Notes under the pieces: model-generated | What the model was told of the DNA's origin: nothing | Database searches by the model: none | The model's input: only the letters and a program-made list of their open reading frames with translations | Translations under genes and position numbers: made by a program | Source of the DNA: Mortierella alpina | Taxonomy: Eukaryota > Mortierellomycota > Mortierellomycetes > Mortierellales > Mortierellaceae | Direction of reading: 5' to 3' | DNA: 64,000 nt | NCBI GenBank assembly: GCA_029449245.1 | Contig: JANATF010000006.1 | Location: forward strand, 1,178,001 to 1,242,000 | Part shown: positions 40,603-53,100 of the stretch, one piece after another | How the letters are laid out: each line of letters opens with the position of its first letter | Numbering within the stretch: the stretch's first letter is position 1

Positions 40603-43600
40603 ATGGCTGAAAATGTGTGCTCACCATCCATCAACATCGCGCCGTACATGTCCAGGTAAGCACTCCCAAGGCGTTGCTGACCTCTGTGCTTTCGGCGCGT
40701 TCTAAATTATGCGCAGGACAGAAACCAACTCAAAATCACTGGACTATTTCTAAATTAGGTTCGTGCGTAGCTTGCACTCTGAGGAGGATATGGAACTTGA
40801 GATGCCATTCATTTACACTCAGTTCGGAGTAGTGCTCATGGTTGACATTGTCGGATTCAGTCAGGTAGAGAGATCTCTTCAGATCGCAGGGCGCGCCACC
40901 ATCACTGTGCATTTTTTTTTTGTTTTCGTTTCGAAATCCGGCAACCGAACCTCCCAACCTCCCATCGTCCTTTTTGTACAGTGATCTTGCCCCTGGCAGA
41001 TTTGTTCGTGTCAGAAAATACCTGCTTTCTTATTGGTGGATAGACATAGCGCCAGGATTTGTCAGAGTTTGTTGTCTAGTTATCTCACGCTCGCAAATTC
41101 ATGCTCGCGCTCGCTCGCCTCGCTCGCCTAGTCTGGACTCCTGTCACTCTTCTTCTCTTGCTCTCACATCACCCTTTGCCTTCTCCTCGCATGCTCAATC
41201 GCTCCCCATACGCGTCTCCTTCCTTGCTCTCATTCTTCTATTTTTGTGCTCACCTCACGCACAACATTACTTTTACTAAAACTTCTACTTCTTTCTTCTC
41301 TTCTTCATACTCTTCTTCCCTGCCTTTGCTCTCTCCCACTCTCCTCCTACGTGTTCTGTGCTCTTTTTTTTTTGCGACGGGTCATGACGGTCATAGATGA
41401 CGAGCCTGGCTTCCAAATTGGGCCATGTCGGCGCCGAAAGACTCTCCTCTCAAATAGGCGAGTACTTCAATTTAGCCATTCGCATCATCGAAAACAACGG
41501 AGGAGACGTTGTCAAGGTAAGACGATGCTCATCAAAGAGGCACGTTGTCCTTTAAGATCCCTTTCCGTTAAGAAGAGCTACACAGTACCGCTAACGACTT
41601 GCTAGTTCTTGGGAGATGCGCTATTAGTGGTTTTTCAGGCTGATCCGGTGTCGGAACATTTTTTTGACGACACGACATCCACCAACGCAGCCCCCCTTGA
41701 TTCTCCCAATTTGGACGATCCCACCACAGCATCAAGGAGAAACAAGGTCCTTGTTCGCAAGGCTATCCAATGCGGACTGGAACTGCTATCGCGCCTTTCA
41801 AGCTACAGGATTAACCTATCCGAGGAAGAGTACAGTCAACAACAGCCAAGTCCCATTTTGGATGACGCTCGAGTGGGTGGAAGCAGCGCTGGACATAATG
41901 ATGATGGCAGCGGCACCAACTTTTACTCTCTAAACAATCATAGTGGGAGTGGAAATCACTGGAACGGTACGGTTAGTAGTGCTACAGGTAGCATCGGCTC
42001 TAATTCGCACTTACTCGTTCCCATCACTCGAATCAACTCGTACAGCAATAATGGGAATGGCGGAAACCAAGTGTATGGCATTGCTTGTAACAATAGTGGT
42101 AACGGCACTGGAGCGAGGAGGTCCTCTGTCCCTACTGGTGCGACATCACCCGCGCTGTCGGCTCGTTTTTCTTCAAGCAACAACCTCGACCTTATTGGGG
42201 CAGGGGGATCTGTAGGATCGCGAAAATGGGACGACCCGGCTCCACTTTACAGCCGGCCAGGCTCCACGACTTCTAGACAGAACCGCGCAGGTGCATTTTT
42301 CGCCAACGCCAAAAATCTTTTCACTCCCTCAGGTATCAAAAGCGATCGACAGGGTATGGCCGCTGAGGACTTTTCCGAGGACTCTCACGAGTTACAGCTC
42401 CATTTGGCCTTATCGGCTGGACCGATATGTAACGTACTTTTGACCAATTTCTGTACTTCATTCATCAAGTCTCTTTCAAATCCTACACACCTTTTCTGAC
42501 AAACCGCGTTTGTTCAACATAGCCAACATAATCATTGGAGACATTGGACGCGAGAATGGCCTTGACAACTTACTTGAGCAGACAACTGGCCGACTAGAGT
42601 ACGCTGTGTGTGGAGAGCAGATGGCAGACATTGATGATGCTCTTAACATGGCTCGCGCAGGTGAGCTGACGATCACGCCATCAGCATGGAAATATGTCAA
42701 CTCGGATGCGTATCCGTGGTTTGAGCCTCGTAGACACTGCTTCATTCTCAAGGACAACAAGTCTGTCCATTACGACGACAAACTTTTAAGCCGTGTCAGG
42801 AATGATAAACTGTTGAACAAGTCGGTTGAGAGTAATCCGCATTACTATAAGTAAGCATCCGATATGAGTAGAAAAACTGCACGCATCAAATTATCATGCG
42901 CTTTGGGAGTCGAACCTAACATACAGTTGGATACTACAAGATACATCAACAAGTCTGCTATCCATCGACTCATTTTATACCCGGATAGCAAGTACCCCGC
43001 TCAGTTCCGGAATGTGACGATTCTGTTTGTCAGTCTAGGAGACATAAAGGCGTGGACCCCCGAAGGACTGGACATCTGCCAAAGGGCTATCTATCAAATA
43101 CACAGAACGACTTCCGAATATGAAGGTAGCGCTTTTGCCCTGTGCCTGAGGCTTTGAGTAGGCTTGACACGCAACTTTCAGTACTACCTTTTGCTGACTC
43201 TAAAATGGTCATCAATAGGGTTTATACAGCAGTTTGCAGTCGATGACAAGGGCGCTACCATTCTCTGCGCCTTTGGCCTTCCCTATCCAAGATCCCATGA
43301 ACGTGAGGCTGTCTTCGCCGCCAAGTCTGCGTGGGTGATTCGGCGTCGCCTCCTTGCTCAGCAGATTTACGGCTTCAAAATCTCGCTAGCCACCGGTGTG
43401 ATTTTCACCAGCATGATCGGAAATGAGTACCGACAGGATCCGGCAATTGTTGGAGATACGATCGTAATAGCCGTTAGAATATTGAAGTTCGACTACGCCA
43501 CAGAATCTGTCGTTTGCGATGACGCCACCAAGGAGGCCTGTACCTCCGACCATGACGGACTATGCGAATTCGAACTCAAGGGCGACGAGTATGTCAAAGG

Positions 43601-46600
43601 GAAATTACAGCCGCTCCGCATCTGGAGACTCGTTCGCTTCGGAGCCAAAAAGCAGACACGGCGCCCGGACGACATCATGGTTGACGAGACGATTGGTTAC
43701 GAGCTTGAGAGAGAGAAGGTCTCAGAGCTAATCAAGTCATGGGAGCGAGAGCCGGACAGGAACACGATCATGGTGTCTGGACCCAGAGGATCGGGAAAGA
43801 GTATGTTTTATCAACAGATCTGCCACATCGCCGACACGAATGGGTATCAGATTTGCTCTGCAGCCAGCGCCGAGGTGGAAAAAAACACAGAGTACTACGT
43901 AACCAAGTTTTTGCTGCTCGGACTCTTTGACATTATGAGGAAGAAGGAGATTCCGCATTTTACTAGAGCAGCGCTGCAGGATTTCGAGAGCACCGATGAA
44001 TCAGGCAGAGTCGTCAAGGACGGTGAAGAGTGTCAGGAACCCATTCCACGGCACACAAGAAGGCGGCAGTCAACCTCCACATCCTTGGCACGGTCAGTCA
44101 CTGGATCAACAGTCGCTATAGAATCCACTACGGCCTCGGCAGAAGACGTAACAGAGAGCACCATTGGGACCCCAAGTGCAGACGACTCCTATTCGCCTAT
44201 CAACTCACAATTTGGCCCTTCTATCCGCTCAAGCGTCATCTCCAACTCCCTTTGGGATCTTCCATCAAGTCCCGTTGTTGGCCAGCACGGTGAATCATCA
44301 AAGAGGAGCTCCACCTACATCAGCAAGCTGAAAGCGCTCATCAACGTTGCGCTGCAAAAGATGGGCGAAGGCGATGGCATGATGCATATGCTACATGATA
44401 TTATCGCAACTCTCTCGTCCGATTATTCTGCCCCTATCATGGATGATCATGACGACGACATGCTAGCCGATTTCATTGTCCGGATGTTAAACTATGCCAG
44501 CCTCTTTGTCAAGATCATTGTTATGTTTGAGGACGTCCAATGTAAGTACTGTGATCGAATATATTCTAGCCGCAATGCGATGGACTGATATTCCAACACT
44601 CATGAATGTATCGTTTTGTAGGGACCGACAAGAAGTCGCTCAGTATAATCAACGTGATCCATGAGCGCTGTCCCATGGTTCTTGTGGTCGTTTTCTCGCG
44701 CCCACAGCGAGACTATGGCGCCAGCATTTTTCACCATATTACAAAACACAACAGGCATCTTGTCATATCGCTCGAGGGTCTCAAACATCGCGAGATTGAG
44801 TTGGCCCTGCTCAAGACATTCGAGGACAAGGGCGTAGTCAAGATTAATCCAAAGGTCGTCGAACTTGTGCAGGAAAAAACCAAAGGAAACCCCAAGTTTG
44901 TCAAAAACATGGCAAGCATGCTTAAGGATTTTTCCCACGTCAATATTGTCGACGGTGAGCTCTTGACGACGGGGGGTCAAGATTCGAAACAATCTCCATC
45001 GTTCAAGAATATGGAGGAGATGTTGGTCAAGCAGGACAAGAAAATGATGATCCTTATGCAATACGATCGCATCTCGGTTCGGTTCCAAGAGTTTCTCAAG
45101 ATTGCCAGTTGCTTAGGAGAGCAGTTCTCCCTGGCAGAGATTAATGCCTGCTGGCGAACATCGACCCGGTTCCCAGAGTTCCTCAAAATCGCCGGTCACC
45201 CAAGCGATCAGACAGCGGTGGAAAATATCAATAAGCGTTGGCCACTTGAGTACAATGGCTGTTGGACACTCGAGGTCATGCTTGGCGCGCAAGAGAAAGG
45301 AAAGTCGCTTCCGAACTTGATTAGCGACGAGGACGCGTTCAAATTCTTGGCGATAGCGACGGACCAGTTGACGAACGTCCAGTTCTCCGAGAATGTGGTG
45401 ATGAACACGATTTATCGCTTCAGCTCCGAGTCGACAGCCAAGGTCATCTACGAGTCGATTCCATACAAGGAAAGGGTGGGTTACCATTTTTCCATGGGAA
45501 AGTTTTATGAACATTTCCTAGCGTCTGCGCAGCAATCGGATTTGCTACCTCAGATCACTCGACATTTTCTCAAAACGGATTTCGTGAAGGAGAAGATTCA
45601 TTACCTCACAAAACTCGCGGCATTTGATCTCAAGAGCAACATGTTAATGGACGCGACAAAGAGTCTCACGGAGCTGATCAATATCCTGGATACCGCGCGC
45701 GGAGCCTCAAACGCGGTTACCCAAGAGGAACTCGCACACATATATGGTATGAAAGGCGAGTCTCTGTCCAAGAGGATGCGAATTGAAGATGCCGAGCCTG
45801 CGCTGCTGGACAGTCTTGCTCGGTACGGGGTTCATTGGCCAAAGACATCACAACAGTGGAGGATGGCGCTTTTCATGGAGAAGACCAAGTTTATGTTCCA
45901 CTTCCCGGGCGTCGCCACACCAGGACGTCAGCAATCAGGCAACGCAAAACCCCCTAAGGCGAGAGTCGATCCAAAGACACAGGTCACATTGGAAAGGATA
46001 ATCCGCGTGCTAGGATGTCTTCAGAATGTTTACTTTTGGAGGACCGAGCCGGATGCGGCCATGCTGTCGTGCCTCTATACCCTCAACTTTTCTCGGCGAC
46101 TTGGCCTGTCCTCATCGGAACAGACAGTCTCTTTGGGCCGATACGGTCTCCTGTACTATTTCAAGGGAGACAAGAAGACCTGTGCGGATTACTTGGATAA
46201 AGCGATGCAAGCGAACAAGGCAGGCGATGGAACAGAAGGAATGCTGCCGTCAATGTGCGCATATGTCGAGTACTGTGAAGGACATCCTGAGAAGGCGCAC
46301 AAACAACTTACCGACGCCATCAACGAGAGCAAATCCTTTGGCGTCGTTAGCAATCTCGCGACGTACTACCGTGCTGTGACCATGAAATGCGCCTACCGCA
46401 TGTGGGAAGGCTCCTTCAACGTTCACCCCGAGGATTCTGCACTCCTTCGAGCCATGTCTGCCGTTGCGATTCAAAATGGAGATTCTGAGGGCGAGACGCT
46501 ATTTGCGATCCCAACCCTTGCTAATCTCCTTCTTCAAGACCGTATCCTCCGAGAGGCAGAGAGCTGGGTGGTTCTTATCGAGCGATTCATCATGCCCAAG

Positions 46601-47233
46601 GCTCGCCTGATGAACGCGTTGGTAATCCATGGAATGCTCGCGTATTATTATGCGAAGATGGGCAGTTTTGACAAGACGAGAATATATGTTGAGCTGTTGG
46701 CTGAACGACTGTCAGAGCAGGGCATTGCGGCGCATCCGTTCCCACTGATGAGCTGCGCGTTCGCCGTGATGGCGCTCTATGAGATGCTAGACAACTCTAT
46801 GTCAAAAGACGACGTAGCCTCGGAGTATCTCCACTCCCCAAGGACAGAGATCATCTTGCGAACCATCATCCACAGCCTAACGCAAGATCCATTCCAAGCG
46901 GTCAGCCAATGCTTCGTAGTCCTCGCAGAGGCATTGCGATGCTTTATAGTACAGGACCAGAGTCGGGATGGTTTTTTCAAGCTGCAGAGAGGCTGGGACC
47001 GTTTGAAAGAGAGGCTGGAGGGCATTAATTTTGTCAAGGCATACTTTTTGGCGAGGCTCGGACGGCACGCGGACCAGGCCTGGGAGAAGGACGATTACTA
47101 CACACGGGCCTATGTGATCTTTTGCTCCATGGCGATGGACTCGTCTGGCTATATCACGGATCCCACACCCGGGTGGCAGCCGCCGCACATTGAAGGCTCG
47201 GAGGCTACCTGTGCCATCGGCACGCCTAGATAG
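40603..47233 (+). CDS. Soluble-type adenylyl cyclase: two class III cyclase domains plus P-loop ATPase and TPR-like tail
   Basis: Exons 40603-40655, 40759-40864, 41397-41516, 41606-42428, 42523-42850, 42941-43125, 43219-44541 and 44622-47233; all phases close to 1,849 residues. The first cyclase domain (about 40-455) has GVVLMVDIVGFSQ and VVKFLGDALLVVF, which carry both metal-binding aspartates. It is then split by about 180 low-complexity Ser/Gly/Asn residues. The second (about 500-690) starts RNVTILFVSLGDIKAW and continues QQFAVDDKGATILCAFGLP; the first metal aspartate appears to be replaced. A P-loop ATPase follows, with VSGPRGSGKSMFY (about 724) and IVMFEDVQWTD (about 975). The rest is alpha-solenoid-like. 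This order matches the soluble adenylyl cyclase (ADCY10-like) family, which makes cAMP in cytosol and responds to bicarbonate in animals. It lacks the leucine-rich-repeat layout of Dikarya Cyr1. Regulation here is unknown. Confidence 0.88.
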
Positions 47234-47389
47234 TTTACGCGTGCATAGACCATTATCAATTAAGGGTCAAGCTACTCTTCATCTCATCGCCATTCCTGTA
47301 CATGCTCCTTCGTGCCCGTCTTGATCCCCATTTCAACCAAGCACATTCCTAGATTGCGCAATCACCACTTCAGACACAAAGGACACACA

Positions 47390-50089
47390 ATGGTTACCTT
47401 CCGTTCCAGGGCAGCAGCTGGAGCTCTTATAGCAACGACCTTGCTTGGTCTCGTGGTCTTCCCGACAGCCTCTGAAGCGTTCTACATTCCTGGCCTAAGC
47501 CCGACTGTCTACAAAGATGGGGAGCGACTGCCTCTTTATGTGAACAAGATCTTCTCGGAAAAGAGTCCTCTTGACTACTCATATGCTGACCTGCCCTTTG
47601 TCTGTGCCCCCCCAAAGGACGCCAAGAAGGCGTGGCTCAACCTGGGAGAAGTACTTCGAGGAGATCGCATTTCCAGCTCCAACTATGAGGTATCGACTCT
47701 ACTTCACACTGTGACGCTATGGTAGGGATGGTCTACACTTAGTGCCTAATGCTCTTTTGCTCTTCTATGATTTCGTGGTCCTTAGCTTATTGTAGGAAAG
47801 GATGAAAAGTGCAAAACTCTTTGTACAAAGAGCGTTGCCGCAGAGGACGCCGCATTAGCCAAGGACTTTATTGCAAACGAATACTTTGTCGAGTGGTGCG
47901 TTTCGAGTTCATAAGTGTGCTGGCATTACCGAGAAAACGTTCAGCAGGTATTATAATCGCACGAGATGGATACTGACCTTAGCTTCACTATTCTGCCTGC
48001 GAATCCGCTCTAGGATTGTGGATAACATGCCAGGAGCTACGCGATACAGCTTGGGCGAGGAGTCAACAAAGAAACAAAGGCGATACAAGGCCGGATTTGC
48101 CCTAGGCAAGGCCAAGTTTGTAAGTGTCGGTGTTCGTTTCGCATCCGTGAGAGTCGGGAAGTGTAGGCTGCAGTCCCTTGGAGATTGTCGATCTTAGTAA
48201 CAGTTCTATTTCTTATCAAACCCGTTGCATAGGGCAAGATCAACATCAACAACCACGTAACAATTCGCATTTTATACCAGGCTCAGCCCGCCGCACTTGG
48301 CGGAAAACTCATTGTCGGATTTGAGGTGTATCCCTACTCGTAAGTTGCATGGAAATATGATCTTGCAACTCAGGAATAGGTTGACTAGGTGCACTTGGTA
48401 ATTGATCGTAATTCCGACACCAGTGTCCTAGGTGAAGAATGCCCCGACCCAGAAAAGCTCATGGATTTCCAACCCCTCTACGAAAAGGCGACAGACATCA
48501 CTTACACTTACTCAGTGCAATGGATCGAGGAAAAGGAGGTGACATGGAGCAACCGCTGGAATCTGTACCTGGTCAATTCCGATACTCAGGTCCACTGGTA
48601 CTCTATCGTCAACTCTATGGTCATCATGCTCTTCTTGACAGGAATGGTCGCTATAATTATTATGCGGACACTCAACAGGGACATTGCGCATTACAACGAG
48701 GAAGAGATGAAGGATGACCAGGACGACACCACTGGCTGGAAACTTGTCCACGGTGATGTCTTCCGGACCCCGAAATACTCTTCACTTCTGTGTCCTCTTT
48801 TGGGCTCTGGTGTTCAGATCATGGCCATGTCCGCCACAACCATATGTGAGTTTTCACTCAGTCTTAATCTCTGGAGCGCAGTTATGGACTCTACGTTTAA
48901 CTGCGCGCGTCATCTTCATAGTATTCGCTCTCATAGGTGTGCTAAACCCATCCTATCGTGGAGGCTTTGTATCGTTTGGACTTTTCCTCTTTGTATTCTC
49001 AGGGTAAAACGAACCTGCTTCAAGCAAGCGAAAACACTGCTGAGCGTTTGAAGGACATGTATTAATTTAACCGCCTCGGACACTGCATGTTTCTTAGATC
49101 GTTTGCGGGATACTACTCTGCACGACTCTACAAGGTCTTCAAGGGGGCCTCATGGACTAAGAACGCCATTCTCACAGCAACGCTTGTTCCCGGATTTCTG
49201 ATGACCATTGTGTTTTTACTGAATCTCTTTGTGTGGTCTCAAAACTCTTCCAATGCGATTCCTTTTGGAACGTTCTTTGCCCTTGTTGTTATGTGGTTCG
49301 GCATATCCTTGCCTTTGAATCTCGTCGGAGCCTACTTTGGACAGCGCAAAGCCGTGATTGAGCATCCAGGGCGCACGAACCAAATACCCCGCCAAATCCC
49401 AGACCCTGTGTGGTATCTTCAGCCGCGATTCACGTAAGTGTGGAGTTTCTGTAAAAGACGTAGTTGTCATTCGCAAACCGGGATGAAGTGGCTACCTTGC
49501 CTAAGTCATGTACCAACATCTTGTACATTCAGGATTGCCATGGGCGGACTGCTGCCGTTCGCGGTGGTCTTCATTGAACTTTTTTTCATCCTCAAGTCGA
49601 TCTGGGAAGACCAGTACTACTACATGTTTGGATTTCTCAGTCTCGTCTTCCTGATACTTGTTGTAACTTGCATTGAGATGACTATCGTCATTATATATTT
49701 CCAACTGTGCGACGAGGTAAGAATGTGCCTACCGGGACATGCGCCATAATCATCGGTCTTTTCAGAAGTATGCTGAAATTGTTAATCTTGCTAGTACTAC
49801 TTTTGTCAGCCCTAACGTGATGCACTCAATGAACTTGGCTTTTGTTTAGGATTACAACTGGTGGTGGAGGAGCTTCTTCGCATCGTCATTCTCAGCTTTG
49901 TACATTTTCCTGTATAGCATGGTCTATTTCATGAAACAGCTTTCCATTGACCACTTTGTGCCTGGGCTGTTATACTTTGCCAACAGTCTCATGATCTGCG
50001 TCGTCTATGGCCTTTTGACCGGCACGATGGGCTTTATCAGCACGTACTGGTTCGTAAGGATAATTTACTCTGCGGTAAAGATTGACTGA
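47390..50089 (+). CDS. Transmembrane 9 superfamily (nonaspanin, EMP70-like) protein
   Basis: Exons 47390-47689, 47786-47895, 48014-48119, 48233-48339, 48424-48845, 48922-49003, 49098-49433, 49533-49716 and 49850-50089; phases close to 628 residues, normal for the family. There is an N-terminal signal peptide ([20 protein letters not shown], cleavage likely before FYIPG). The luminal domain has GFEVYPYSV and ECPDP. Nine membrane segments follow, with family motifs [32 protein letters not shown] and [13 protein letters not shown]. The C-terminus KID fits the KxD/E Golgi-retention signal of TM9 proteins. These proteins act in Golgi/endosome sorting of membrane proteins and in adhesion or nutrient responses. 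One donor is GTGCGT (47896). It is convergent with the ABCC gene, 43 bases between stop codons. Confidence 0.95.
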
Positions 50090-50132
50090 GGCGAAAATAT
50101 AGATTTTTGTTTATAAAAATGATTTACGCATC

Positions 50133-53100
50133 TCAGACTTCTCCAGCCTGTTGCGCAAGTGTGAAGAACAAGGAGGCTTTTCCCTTTCGAAGCAATGCAT
50201 CTGGCGTGTCAAACTCGACCACCTCGCCTTTGTCCAGGACCAGGATCTTGTCAAAGTCCATCACTGTCTTAATCCGATGAGCAATGGTCAGAACTGTACG
50301 ACCTTTGAATCCAGGACCACGAATGGTTCGCTGGATCAACGAGTCTGTTTCCATATCCACCGCCGAGGTGGCTTCGTCCAGAACCAGAATCTTTGTGTTA
50401 CGAAGGAGTGCGCGAGCCAAGCAGATGAGCGACCGCTGGCCTACAGAAAAGTTATCTCCACCGTGAGAGACCTCGAAAGACAGTCCACCAGCCAAAGACG
50501 AGATATAGTCCTTCAAATGGGCGCGCTCCAGGGCCTCCCAAAGATCACGGTCGGGATGCTCTCCAAAGGGATCGAGATTGTCGCGGACAGATCCTGCAAA
50601 CAGGACCGGGTCTTGTGGAATAATAGCCAATGCGTGTCGAAGGTCCGCTAGTCCAAGCGTCGAGATATCAATGCCATCAATCTCAATCTTGCCTCCATGC
50701 TCCGCTGTTCCGTCGTTATATTGGTGCTCTCCATCGCTCATTCTGCCTTCAGACTTTGTCCACTGACTGTTCGCTGCCTCAATCATCCTGAAAAGGGCTA
50801 AAGTGAGCGACGACTTTCCAGCACCGGTTCGCCCGACAATGCCGACCTTCTCTCCTGCTTGCACTCGAAACGAAACATTCCTCAGCACCAGATCCAACCC
50901 CTCGCGGTACCTGGTTGAGTAGTTGTCAAACACAATGTTCCCATGTTTCGGAGGCCAGTCATTACTGGCAACGGCAGACGAGGGGAGCCTCTCAGGCGCC
51001 TCCGTCTCCAGCTCAGTGTACTCGTGCACACGCTCCACCGAGACGAGCTGATTCTGCATTTCGCAATATGCTTGGACCAGCAGACTCACTTCGTTCGTGA
51101 TTTTGAGCGCAAAGCTCATAGCCAAGCCTGCCAGCGCTGGATCCACCGTTTTCCGGTTCCACACAAAAGCAGAGGCCGTCAAGAAGGTCACGACCGCCGA
51201 GAGCGAGTGCAGCCTGACTTCCATCCATCGGACCGAGTAGAGGTAAGCCACCTGGGTGTTGATGTGAAAATCAATCTTGGCGTCGTTTTCGGCTGTGAAG
51301 CGGCTCTGGAGATGCATAGCTCGGATGGTGGAGACGCCTCCAAGGGTCTCGCTAAAGTGCTGGAATATAGGGGACTTCGAGACATGGAAGATGCGCTTTA
51401 GAGCACGCGACGCCTGGAGGTAGTAGTGCTGAATGACCAAGGTCGTGACGGCAAATACGGGCAGCACGACCAAAAACAGCGGTGTCGTGATGGAGACAAC
51501 GATCAAGCTAGCAGTCAGTGAGACTGGATAGAAGACCATATTGTCTGTACACCAAGGAAGGTTGTCGTCGATTCCTTGAAGGTCACTCGAAAAGCGGTTC
51601 ACTAGCCACAATCAAATAATCAAGTATTAGCATTTGCACCGTCCTTTCTTTCCATGAAAAAAGATCAAAGGGTCGTTGCATCGATGTCCGCTTACATATA
51701 CGCCCCAGAGGCGTGGTATCAAAGAATGATGGTGGGACTCGGAAAATTTTGGAAAGTAAATCCCTGTGCATGATGTGCGACGCTCGTATGCGGGCAACAG
51801 CGAATCCAGTGTAAATTGTGCATATGCAGAGCAAGACAAACGCGGTTGTCAATAAGGTGAACACTGACAAGAACAGTTTGAGCGACGGTCGAGGTACATC
51901 GCCGTCTGCGGAATCGTCGGTCAAAGTGATCCAGTGCTTGAGCCACAGATTAGTGCCGACAAGGGACACTTCTGCAAGCACGTGGAAGATAATGACTACA
52001 CCGGCGTACTTGTAGGACCTAGAATGCGAGAGGATTCACATAATTAAGATGTGCGAATCGGTGGAGCTGGCAACACAGTGGATTGCCAATACAAAAAGAA
52101 AAATAAACTTACAAAGCACGTATATAAATCAAGGCGGTTTTGAAGCCGACACTTCCTTCCTTGATTTTTTCCTCTTCGATGAGCTCGCCACGCCTTTTCA
52201 GTTTTGTCGGCTCTGCGTGCGTAGCGTCCACGACCACGGGCCCTTTTGAATCCCACGATCCGGAAGTCTCGGACTCGTCCGTGAGGTTTGCTGTGCTTTT
52301 ACTGGATTGTTCGGAATCGGAGCTGTCCTCCAGCATGACCAGGCTTGGGCCAGGGTCTTTCATAGCGTCTTCTTCGCCAAGTGCCTGGGAGAATCCGACA
52401 AGTCTTGCGCCTACCATAGCGGAATGATCAACTCCTTGCTGAGCGCGTTCCTTCCCTGCGTACTCCCTGATGAGATGGTAAAATGTTTTTCTGGCCAGCA
52501 TCAGATCCTTGTATCTTCCAAGTTCGGCCACTTGTCCGTCTTTGATCACCACCACTGAATCTACCTCCCTCAAATAATGTATTCCATGTGTGACCAAAAT
52601 CCGTGTCTTGTCCTTCAGCAGTCCTTTAGGTCCAACCATGTGTACCCACAGATGATGATCCACATGCGCATCAACTGCGCTCAGAGGATCATCAAGGAGA
52701 TAAATATCAGCATCCTGATAGGCAGCGCGGGCCAAAGAAATCCTTTGCTTTTGCCCGCCCGAAAGGTTGATTCCTCGCTCGCCAATCTCACTGAGGTCTC
52801 CGTCGGGAAGCATGGCTAGGTCCGGCTCCAAGCCCGCGGCAAATAGGATTCGCTGATATCGATCGGTGTCATAGGCACTGCCAAAGAGGATGTTCTCTCT
52901 GAGGGTCGTGTTGAGGATCCAAGCGTGTTGAGGAACATAAGCGATGCGTCCGTTGGTACGCACGCACCCGTGGGTCTTGTACATCTCGCCAATGATAGCG
53001 CTAAGGAGCGACGACTTGCCTTGCCCGATACGTCCCAGGACTGCGGTGAGCGATTTGTTGGTAAACGAGAGCGTGATGTCTTTGAGCGTAGGTTTGGCTT

